NCBI GenBank assembly: GCA_003353845.1
Contig: PIVT01000033.1
Location: 1-41,953, forward strand
Source of the DNA: Pseudomonadota bacterium
GTDB taxonomy: Bacteria > Myxococcota_A > UBA9160 > JADFDR01
Direction: 5' to 3'
Length of the DNA: 41,953 bases
Positions 35,040 to 41,953 of this stretch are shown here, piece after piece. The notes beneath the pieces were generated by a model that saw nothing but the letters and a program-made list of their open reading frames with translations, was not told the DNA's origin and made no database searches. Positions within the stretch are counted from its first letter, which is position 1; each line of letters opens with the position of its first letter. A program made the position numbers and the translations under genes.

Positions 35040-36611
35040 TCAGCGCAGTGGGATCAACCCTACTCGCGCTTTCAGTGTGACCCAGAGGCGAAGCTGTTGT
35101 CCGCCTCGGCGGATGGTGATCTCCGTTCTTTCCCCAACCGAGTGATCCAACAGCACCCTCGTGAACACGTTGATGTTGGGCGTTGCGATTCCCCCCATCT
35201 GAACGATCCGGTCGCCACTGCGCAAGCCCACGGTTTCTGCCGGGCTACCTGGCATTGTGCTTGCGATGGGTACTCCACCCCTTTGTTCCGATATCCGGGC
35301 CAGGTCGGGAACCGTTCCTAGATGTGCGCGCCCTGCGCTGCCTCGGTGGTCTCCCACTTGTAACGATGAATCCGTAGAGCTGCTATCGGTTGGTGAATTT
35401 TTGTGAGAGAGGAGCTCTATGAGTAGCCCGTTTACTAGAGGCGGAGGCTGCCCTGCGCCCGAGGGATAGAGGTTCAGCATGGCCACGGTTTTTGTAAGCG
35501 GAAAATTTGGATTTAGAGAGTAGTAGTCGGCTGCTGCCCGGCCGAGTTCTCCGCCTGAAAAAGTGGCCACCATCAAGCTGCGATGAGCTGCGGAACTGTT
35601 CTTGTAGTGCTGCACCACGCCCGCGGCACTGCAAAGAGTTGCCGCCACGCCGGACGCGTTGTCGTCCGCAACGCTGTGTTCGACATTGGCAGCGACGACC
35701 ACTACCTCGTCAGCCAACTCATCACGCCCTGGCAAAACGCCGAGGACATTGTCCGTTTGGATCTCCGTTATGGCAAGGTCCACCTCGCCCGACAACTTGA
35801 TTGTGTTCAGTGCAAAGGAGTGAGGTTTGATTTCTCGATCAATGGCCGCTCGCAGTGCCTTGAGGTCGTGACCGTAGCGCCCGAGCAGATGTACAAGAAG
35901 TTCTCCTTTTACCTGCAGCACTGGCAGTTCTGCGCGAAGCAGGGGGCCGCGCTGTCGAAACAAGGGCAGGGGCCTTTCCGGCTTCCCTTCACCGGGCAGG
36001 TCGATGAGCACCAGAGCTTGAGCACCTGCTTCGTGCGCCCACTTTGCTTTGGCGCGAAGATCTGACCACGCACTCGGACGATCCCCGTCAAAAGGACTTG
36101 CCGGATCGGACGGGCCCGGTTCATATCGCAGTGCCAGTACAACCTTCCCACTGGCATCGATGCCTTCGTAATCGTCATATCCCATGGATTCAGCGCGGAT
36201 TCCATACCCTGCAAAAACAAGGGAACCTGAAAATACACCCGCTGAGGAGATGCTGAGCGGCACGAAATCACTACCGACCCGACCGGGAATGCCGCTGATG
36301 GTCAGTGTGTTTCTAGTTCCCAAACGTATTTGGCTCACTGTCTGAAGGGGTTGTCCATAGCTTTCTCGCCACGGCTCAAGCCCCAAGGCTTGGAACTCCT
36401 GTTCAAGGAAGATCGTCATTTCTTCGCGGTCTTTGCTCTCCGCGTCACTCCCCTTCATTTTCTCCGAGGTCAACGCGTCGACGACCCACTCCAGGCAAGC
36501 AGCGCTGGGCTCGGGTCCACCTTCCGGGCGAGGCGCAGGAGGCGTCGCACAAGAAGCGAGCAACAAGGAAAACCCGAGCAAGGAAGCTGTAGCAGTTTGA
36601 AAAACTTTCAC
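35040..36611 (-). CDS. M28-peptidase-like PDZ lipoprotein, probably catalytically dead
   Basis: This 523-residue lipoprotein has a signal peptide ending in the lipobox LLASC. A PA-type insert (GKVVLALRYEPGP...SDLRAKAKWAHEAGAQALVLIDLPGE), an M28 aminopeptidase-like domain, and a C-terminal PDZ domain (about 430-515, with AETVGLRSGDRIVQMGG) follow. Zinc-site residues of active M28 enzymes are largely lost. The AHYDH histidine is Asn309, the general-base glutamate of GEELG is Gly354, and the NMDM aspartate is Tyr382. The tail carrying the last histidine is shortened and replaced by a Ser/Thr/Asn linker. DDNASG (316-321) and Glu355 remain. GTG 36611 is preferred because GGAGG lies eight bases upstream; GTG 36626 is an alternative. 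A binding or scaffold role in the envelope is inferred. Confidence 0.82.
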   Translation of the reverse strand: MKVFQTATASLLGFSLLLASCATPPAPRPEGGPEPSAACLEWVVDALTSEKMKGSDAESKDREEMTIFLEQEFQALGLEPWRESYGQPLQTVSQIRLGTRNTLTISGIPGRVGSDFVPLSISSAGVFSGSLVFAGYGIRAESMGYDDYEGIDASGKVVLALRYEPGPSDPASPFDGDRPSAWSDLRAKAKWAHEAGAQALVLIDLPGEGKPERPLPLFRQRGPLLRAELPVLQVKGELLVHLLGRYGHDLKALRAAIDREIKPHSFALNTIKLSGEVDLAITEIQTDNVLGVLPGRDELADEVVVVAANVEHSVADDNASGVAATLCSAAGVVQHYKNSSAAHRSLMVATFSGGELGRAAADYYSLNPNFPLTKTVAMLNLYPSGAGQPPPLVNGLLIELLSHKNSPTDSSSTDSSLQVGDHRGSAGRAHLGTVPDLARISEQRGGVPIASTMPGSPAETVGLRSGDRIVQMGGIATPNINVFTRVLLDHSVGERTEITIRRGGQQLRLWVTLKARVGLIPLR

Positions 36612-36829
36612 GGGCCAATCCTCCACTCATGGACATAGCAGAGCATCGGTAGTTTGTCCCCAGGGGTTTGTGGGACAGGGACCTCTCTTTGTAAATCCGA
36701 AGAGACATCCGTACAACTCTTGGTTCTCAAAAGCCCCTTACCGAGCGTCGGAACCTTGCTTATTCTTCTGGTTACTTACTAGCTATGGGCATCAAGTCGA
36801 TTGATCAAGCTGCACGCGGGGGAAAGTGG

Positions 36830-37849
36830 ATGACGGAAGGCAAGACTCTTGTCATGGGTGCGAGTGGGTTTCTGGGCAGTTTCGTGGTGAAGGCCCTGGC
36901 TGAAGAGGGACGGGATCTGCGTGTTTTTACGCGCGCGACCAGCGATATCTCGGGCATCGAGCATCTTGAATTCGAACGCGCTATCGGCGATGTGTGCGAC
37001 GTGGACTCGGTGCGTGCGGCCATGCAGGGTTGCTCCTCCATCTATTACTGTGTGGTGGATACGCGGGCCTGGCTCAAAGATCCCACTCTGTTACGGGTCG
37101 TGAACGTCGAAGGTCTGCGCAACGTGCTGGATGTGGCCATGGAAGTGGGCGTGGAGCATTTTATCTACACCAGCACCATGCTGACCCTGGGCTTGAACCC
37201 CTCTGGTGTGGCCACCGAAAAAGATGCCTTTAATTGGGCTGAGAGCGCCACCGAGTACGTGCGCGTGCGTGTGGAAGGTGAGAATCTTTTCTTGGATTAC
37301 TGTGAGCGCGGCCTTCCCGGCGTCTCTTGCAATGTTTCCATGACTTACGGTGCGGAGGATTGGGAGCCGACGCCGCACGGCTGGTTGGTCTCCATGGCCT
37401 TGCGCGGGATCATGCCCTGCTGGGACGCCAGCTTTAGTTCGGTGGGTATCCGCGACGCGGCAGATGCCATGCTCTTGGCCGAGAAGCATGGGCGCTTGGG
37501 TGAGCGCTACTTGATTACGGATCACTCACTCACGGTCAAGGAGATCTGGACCATCGCCGCCAAGGCCGCCGGCACACCCTTCCCGATTTACAAATTCCCC
37601 ATGTGGGCCATGTACACGCTTACCTGGACCACCGAGAAGCTGAACTGGTTGTTGGGGATGGAGACCGTTTCCACTGTCACGGGCCTGCGGCTCTCGAGGG
37701 TGGTTAAAGATTTCGATAATACCAAGGCGCGCCGAGAGCTGCATTGGAATCCGCGCCCGGTGGAAGAGTCCATTGCCGAGGCTGCGGTTTGGTTTCATGG
37801 GCGCGGCCGGAAGTCCCGCCAACGCGCCAAGGAAGTGCTTCAGCGCTGA
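36830..37849 (+). CDS. NAD-dependent epimerase / 3-beta-hydroxysteroid dehydrogenase-like protein
   Basis: This extended SDR of 339 residues has the Rossmann motif GASGFLG at residues 10-16, Asp-rich acidic residues after strand 3 (AIGDVCDVDS), YTSTMLTLG, and a C-terminal substrate domain. It resembles HpnA, 3-beta-HSD and dihydroflavonol-reductase-like proteins. The usual Tyr-x3-Lys is Tyr143-x3-Arg147, an uncommon change that may weaken catalysis. The ATG at 36830 is preferred, since GGGGGAAAG precedes it and the motif then starts at the usual position; ATG 36785 would add 15 residues. It is divergent from the M28-like lipoprotein gene and convergent with a small envelope protein. Substrates could be sugars, sterol-like or flavonoid-like ketones; none can be singled out. 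Confidence 0.85.
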   Translation: MTEGKTLVMGASGFLGSFVVKALAEEGRDLRVFTRATSDISGIEHLEFERAIGDVCDVDSVRAAMQGCSSIYYCVVDTRAWLKDPTLLRVVNVEGLRNVLDVAMEVGVEHFIYTSTMLTLGLNPSGVATEKDAFNWAESATEYVRVRVEGENLFLDYCERGLPGVSCNVSMTYGAEDWEPTPHGWLVSMALRGIMPCWDASFSSVGIRDAADAMLLAEKHGRLGERYLITDHSLTVKEIWTIAAKAAGTPFPIYKFPMWAMYTLTWTTEKLNWLLGMETVSTVTGLRLSRVVKDFDNTKARRELHWNPRPVEESIAEAAVWFHGRGRKSRQRAKEVLQR

Positions 37850-37881
37850 GCGCCCGCGAGCGATGGATGAAAAGAAGGATG

Positions 37882-38271
37882 CTAGAAGGCGAAGTGATAT
37901 CCGATTCCGAGATGGGTATCGTGGTCCTCGCCGGGAACGTCAGTCAATTGGGGGCGGTACTCGTAGCTCGTACGAATCTCCTGCCGAGGGGTCAGGATGA
38001 AAGAGACCCCAGCACCTAGGACACCCTTGACGACGATTTCATCATCGCTCTCTTGAGGTGGCCCCGAGCGTGTGACATCGGGCTCGGGTTCTTCGACCAC
38101 CGCGCCTCCACGCAGGAAGGGTTGGATCGATTCGTGGACTGGGAGTGGCAAGTCGACGACGGCGCCACCGGGGCGGGATTCGACATTGATATCGGTCTCG
38201 CTCATCCCGAGTCGAGGAAGCGCCAGGGCCGCAAAGGCAGCGATGAGCATGAGAAATCTTATGATGGCCAT
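37882..38271 (-). CDS. Small exported protein with barrel-like C-terminus
   Basis: This 129-residue protein has a signal peptide (MAIIRFLMLIAAFAALAL, cleavage uncertain near GMS). A Pro/Glu-rich middle follows, then a C-terminus with the alternating pattern of two or three transmembrane beta strands (VLGAGVSFILTPRQEIRTSYEYRP and HLGIGYHFAF). It ends in phenylalanine, as outer-membrane barrel proteins do. On the minus strand AGGAGGGGG precedes the ATG by seven bases, which supports a real gene. It is far too short for a full barrel, so it may be a truncated relative or may associate as an oligomer. It lies 130 bases beyond the end of the aldolase/SDR gene. Confidence 0.6.
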   Translation of the reverse strand: MAIIRFLMLIAAFAALALPRLGMSETDINVESRPGGAVVDLPLPVHESIQPFLRGGAVVEEPEPDVTRSGPPQESDDEIVVKGVLGAGVSFILTPRQEIRTSYEYRPQLTDVPGEDHDTHLGIGYHFAF

Positions 38272-38401
38272 GGAATTCCCCCTCCTTCAGTGAATTGGGC
38301 TGAGTATGGAGGAAATGGATTTCCCTCAGTTTTCGAGGGGGTTAACTCTATGCAATCTATATGTAACTATCCGATTTAGAAGGTGTTTTACGTGGCGCGG
38401 T

Positions 38402-40384
38402 TCAGATCACTCGCTCATTCCCGCCATCGATTGGAACTTGAGCGCCGGTAGTTTTTGAAAATGCGGGACCCGCCATACTGCAAACCAATTCGGCAACGTC
38501 AGCTGCGCCAATTTCAGTTTTGAGAACGTTATTGGTCTTGTACTCCTCAACCGTTAGACCGTAATTTTTGGCACGGGTTTCTAGAATTTCATCAGACCAG
38601 ATTGCGGTATCGAAAACGGCATTGGGATGGATGGTATTGACCCGAATCCCAAACTCCCCCAATTCCAGTGCCGCGACTCGAGCCATTTGCGTAACACCGG
38701 CCTTGGCGACTGAGTAGGCACCCGCACCCGGCCCGGGTGCCGGCACATTCTTCGAAGCAATGAAAATCACCGAGGGATCAACGCCTTGTTTGAGAAAAGG
38801 GGCGGCGTATTGCAATAGCCGTTGTTGGCTCGTCAGGTTGACCGCCATGCTTTTGTCCCACACGCTCGCATCCATTTGATCGAGTGTGGCACTGGGAGGG
38901 AAGATACCGGCATTGTTGACCAAGAGGTCCAGGCCACCAAACTCTCGAACACAGAACTGCACGGCTTCTTCGAGTTGCTCACTCTTGGTGACGTCACAAA
39001 GAAAGCCCTTGAGTTGATCGCTCTGAAATAGGGTTTTGATCTCGGGGTTGATGTCCACGGCCAATACCGCTGCACCTTTCGCGCTCAACGCTTGCGCACA
39101 GGCTTTACCGATCCCGCTGGCAGCGCCGGTCACCAAGGCGATTTGTCCTTGCAGCATGGGCGCTGCGCTGGACTTCCCTAGTTTGGCTTGCTCAAGCTCC
39201 CAATACTCCACTTCAAAAATGTCGCTCTCTGGCAGCGCCTTCCAGCCCCCCAAAGCTTCTGCCCACTGGATCGACTTGATGGTATGCCGGGTGATATCAG
39301 CGATGATGTTTGCTTCTTTGAGTGTTTTGCCAAAGGCCACGGTTCCTTGCCCTGGCCACACGGCCCAGCGAGGGGCGCTGTCCAGGCAGGTCAAGTCTTT
39401 ACTTCCCGGCTGGCGTTGGAAGTAATTTACATACTCTTCGCCGTACTGATGGACACTGCCTACGATGTCTTTTTCATCGATGAGCAATGGCACTTGCTTG
39501 GTGCGGATCACATGGTCCGGTGTCAGAGGTCCCCGCGTTGCAATGTCATGGACCTCTTCGAGACTCGCAAAACCGCAAGCTTGGTCACGAGTGCTTAATC
39601 TAGTAAAGATGGCCTTTCCCCATTGATTCGATACTTGCTTTCTCAAACAAGCGAGTTTTTCCAGATCGATGGAGTTATCAGGTTGCTTCTTCGCAGGGTT
39701 GTCCATGGCCTTGTGTTTAACCAGGTAGTCTTCCGCTTCTGTGACCAATTGAATCATGCGCTCATAACTGGTCTTCGCATCCTCAGCGAAGCTGAACAGG
39801 CCGTGGTTCATCAACACCAAACCTTCGAGTTTGGACCAGTCTGCGTTTTTGCTGAGTTCGTGAACCATGCGGGACAATAAGAATCCCGGCATCACATAAG
39901 GAATGACCAATACACGGTCTCCATAGATTTCTCGGATGATGGATTCGCCCTGGGCGGTGTTGGTTAGCGTAACTAGCGCATCGGTGTGCGTGTGATCAAC
40001 AAAGGTAAAAGGGATGATGGCATGGAGAATCGCTTCCACCGATGGATTGGGCGCCGAGGGATCCATCATGGCGGCGCGTTGTGCGCTGACCATGTCCGTA
40101 TCCGACAGGGCCTCCAGCTCAACCATTTTTTTAAGGGCGTCTAATTTTACAGCTGCAAAGCCCGGTGCTTCAATGGTGGCTAGATCCCATCCGCTTCCTT
40201 TGACGTAGAGAACCGACTCCTCTTCCCCGAATAAATCGCGAGCGGTTGCTTTTACCGAGGTGTTGCCACCTCCATGGAGCACGAGGGCGGGTTCCTGGCC
40301 AAGTAAGCGAGAGCTGTAGACTCGCATTTGCAAGGGATCCCGGGCGTAAACTCGGGCGTCTTTATCGTTCCAAAGGCTTTTCAT
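38402..40384 (-). CDS. Bifunctional class II aldolase / short-chain dehydrogenase
   Basis: This 660-residue protein is a known natural fusion. Residues about 1-400 are a zinc-dependent class II aldolase/adducin-type domain (LVLHGGGNTSVK; zinc-type histidines in DHTHTDA; LMNHGLFSF). Residues about 420-660 are an SDR domain (TGAASGIG, NNAG, AYSVAKAGV with Tyr and Lys, and IHPNAVFDTAIW). The best-known relatives are rhamnulose-1-phosphate aldolase/lactaldehyde dehydrogenase proteins (RhaD/RhaE-like). These cleave a sugar phosphate and oxidise the aldehyde product. ATG 40384 is chosen because it gives the typical start MKSLWNDKDA, although its ribosome-binding site is weak; ATG 40402 is the alternative. 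No sugar kinase or isomerase is in view, so rhamnose use is not shown. Confidence 0.88.
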   Translation of the reverse strand: MKSLWNDKDARVYARDPLQMRVYSSRLLGQEPALVLHGGGNTSVKATARDLFGEEESVLYVKGSGWDLATIEAPGFAAVKLDALKKMVELEALSDTDMVSAQRAAMMDPSAPNPSVEAILHAIIPFTFVDHTHTDALVTLTNTAQGESIIREIYGDRVLVIPYVMPGFLLSRMVHELSKNADWSKLEGLVLMNHGLFSFAEDAKTSYERMIQLVTEAEDYLVKHKAMDNPAKKQPDNSIDLEKLACLRKQVSNQWGKAIFTRLSTRDQACGFASLEEVHDIATRGPLTPDHVIRTKQVPLLIDEKDIVGSVHQYGEEYVNYFQRQPGSKDLTCLDSAPRWAVWPGQGTVAFGKTLKEANIIADITRHTIKSIQWAEALGGWKALPESDIFEVEYWELEQAKLGKSSAAPMLQGQIALVTGAASGIGKACAQALSAKGAAVLAVDINPEIKTLFQSDQLKGFLCDVTKSEQLEEAVQFCVREFGGLDLLVNNAGIFPPSATLDQMDASVWDKSMAVNLTSQQRLLQYAAPFLKQGVDPSVIFIASKNVPAPGPGAGAYSVAKAGVTQMARVAALELGEFGIRVNTIHPNAVFDTAIWSDEILETRAKNYGLTVEEYKTNNVLKTEIGAADVAELVCSMAGPAFSKTTGAQVPIDGGNERVI

Positions 40385-40453
40385 AGGGTCTCTTTGCTTC
40401 ATGACGGGGAAAATACACAGCCAGTATAAAGGTGAGACCTTGGCCCGGCAAAC

Positions 40454-41725
40454 TTAGTGGCGCCGTGCGTCCTGCCATCCTCGAGCCAGCGTCTCGCGGT
40501 CGTCGGGGTGGGCGATATTGATCAAGGCGCGAGCGCGCTCGTTGAGAGTTCGTCCGTAGAGATCGGCGACGCCGTACTCCGTGATGACGTAGTGAACGTG
40601 TGCGCGGGTGGTGACGACACCGGCACCGTACTTGAGCGTCGGGACGATGCGCGCTTCGCCGCGTTTCGTGCGGCTGGTGAGGGCGATCATGGGCTTGCCC
40701 CCTTCGGAGAGGGAAGCTCCGCGAATGAAGTCCATTTGCCCGCCCACACCTGAAATAATCCGGTGGCCGATGGAATCGGCGCAGACCTGACCCGAGAGAT
40801 CGATCTCGACGGCCGAGTTGATGGCCACGGTCTTGGGATTGCGTCGAATCACCGCCGTATTGTTCACGTAACTGACACAGGCCTGGATGGCTGAAGGGTT
40901 GTCGTCGATGAAGTCATACAGGCGCTTGGTGCCCATGACGAAACCCGAAACCGTCTTTCCCGGGTGTGTGGCCTTGCGCGAGTTATCCACGACACCGGAT
41001 GTAATGAGATCGACGGCGCCGTCGCTATACATCTCAGTGTGTATGCCGAGATGCTGGTGATGAACCAGCGCGCGCAGGACGGCGTCGGGGATGGCACCGA
41101 TCCCCACCTGCAGCGTCGAGCCATCCTCAATGAGTTCCGAGGCGAACTTGCCGATGGCGAGTTCCTCTGGACCGAGGTCGGGGATAGGGCACTCGGGGAG
41201 TGGCTCGTCCACTTCGATTACGTGGTCAAGTTGATCGACATGAATGAAGCCGTCTCCATGTACGCGGGGCATCTGATGGTTGATCTCGGCGATGCGCAGA
41301 GTTGCGCTTTGCATGGCCGCAATGGCGACATCGGCGCTTACACCCAGCGTGCACAATCCGTTTTTGTCCGGGGGGGAGAGCTGCAGGAGGGCGACGTCGA
41401 GGGGGCGGCGCCTGGAACGAAATAGCTGCGGGATCTCGGAGAGGAAGCAAGGGAGGTAATCGATGCGCTCGCCATCGAAGTGTGGGCGAATGTTCCCGCC
41501 GATAAAGAGGTTGGCCACGCGGAAACTGTCGTGGTACTTGGGATCGGCGTAGGCCGCATCGCCCGAGGTGTGGAGATGGATCAACTCGACGTCGCGCAAC
41601 TCATGGGCGCGCTCTATGAGTCCTGCCAGTAAGCGCTGTGGCGTGGCCATGCCGCCGTGGACAAAAACTCGCTGCCCGGATTCAATGGCGGCGACGGCAT
41701 CTTGTGCAGAGGTGTGTTTAATCAT
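40454..41725 (-). CDS. Acetyl-CoA hydrolase / CoA-transferase family protein
   Basis: This 423-residue class I CoA-transferase resembles 4-hydroxybutyrate CoA-transferase and acetyl-CoA hydrolase. It has the N-terminal GQRVFVHGGMATPQRL, mid-protein GSTLQVGIGAIPDAVL, the catalytic Glu231 in GIHTEMYSDGAVDL, and GVGGQMDFIRGASLS near the C-terminus. Such enzymes move CoA between acetyl-CoA and another carboxylate through a glutamyl-CoA thioester. The ATG has only a weak ribosome-binding site (AAGAG). It is followed at 70 bases by the aldolase/SDR gene on the same strand and preceded by the end of a thiolase gene, so the three may share a transcript. It could donate CoA to an acid formed nearby (inference). 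Confidence 0.92.
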   Translation of the reverse strand: MIKHTSAQDAVAAIESGQRVFVHGGMATPQRLLAGLIERAHELRDVELIHLHTSGDAAYADPKYHDSFRVANLFIGGNIRPHFDGERIDYLPCFLSEIPQLFRSRRRPLDVALLQLSPPDKNGLCTLGVSADVAIAAMQSATLRIAEINHQMPRVHGDGFIHVDQLDHVIEVDEPLPECPIPDLGPEELAIGKFASELIEDGSTLQVGIGAIPDAVLRALVHHQHLGIHTEMYSDGAVDLITSGVVDNSRKATHPGKTVSGFVMGTKRLYDFIDDNPSAIQACVSYVNNTAVIRRNPKTVAINSAVEIDLSGQVCADSIGHRIISGVGGQMDFIRGASLSEGGKPMIALTSRTKRGEARIVPTLKYGAGVVTTRAHVHYVITEYGVADLYGRTLNERARALINIAHPDDRETLARGWQDARRH

Positions 41726-41843
41726 GGACCACTCTTATCAATCAGGTGCTAGAGGGTCAAGCGTTGATTATGCGGACCCTTCGTCGCCAAAGGGGTCTTC
41801 TCTTCTTGCCTCAACCTGAAAGTTGAAACAATAGAAGCCGCAG

Positions 41844-41953
<110 letters not shown>

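Overview
The window looks like a chromosomal segment from a moderately GC-rich, Gram-negative, free-living heterotroph. A deltaproteobacterial or Myxococcota/Binatota-like lineage is the best guess. This is inferred from gene content: HMG-CoA-synthase/DUF35 fusions, Rieske oxygenases, an HAE1-type RND pump, very large calcium-binding secreted proteins, and a PEP-CTERM surface anchor. No rRNA, tRNA, CRISPR array, transposase, phage gene or recognisable transcription factor was seen.

Layout: (1) 1-117, the tail of an unidentified gene. (2) 194-13743, a long plus-strand cluster: coniferyl-aldehyde-dehydrogenase-like ALDH, phytoene-desaturase/retinol-saturase-type FAD oxidoreductase, rifampicin-phosphotransferase-like dikinase, a palindromic repeat, HMG-CoA-synthase-like/DUF35 fusion lacking the usual nucleophile, SCP-x-type thiolase, crotonase, DUF7064/7065 lipocalin-like protein, second FAD oxidoreductase with different codon usage, and acyl-CoA ligase. 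Together these look like a coenzyme-A based pathway for a bulky hydrophobic alcohol/aldehyde/acid (isoprenoid, steroid-like or aromatic). (3) 13857-14531, a secreted FKBP isomerase. (4) 14770-18966, a 1398-aa PEP-CTERM protein of seven thrombospondin-type-3 plus beta-domain modules. (5) 19143-25755, a compact RND efflux operon (adaptor, pump, outer-membrane factor) ending in an SDR, closed by a 181-bp palindromic element. (6) 25960-28620 minus, an enoyl-CoA isomerase-like crotonase and Rieske dioxygenase beta and alpha subunits. (7) 28703-29293, a small unknown protein. (8) 29722-34866, a 1714-aa secreted, extremely Asp-rich protein with a 21-residue Cys/Asp repeat and a dockerin-like C-terminus, followed by a strong terminator. 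(9) 35040-36611 minus, an M28-peptidase-like lipoprotein with a degraded active site plus a PDZ domain. (10) 36830-37849, an NAD-dependent epimerase/3-beta-HSD-like protein. (11) 37882-41953 minus, a small envelope protein, a fused class II aldolase/SDR, an acetyl-CoA hydrolase/CoA-transferase and the end of a thiolase.

The strongest candidates for an undescribed system are the 194-13743 cluster (dikinase, non-catalytic HMGCS-DUF35 fusion, thiolase and paired FAD desaturase-like enzymes) and the two giant calcium-binding surface proteins. Pathway substrates are inferences. Family assignments rest on motifs read directly from the translated sequence.
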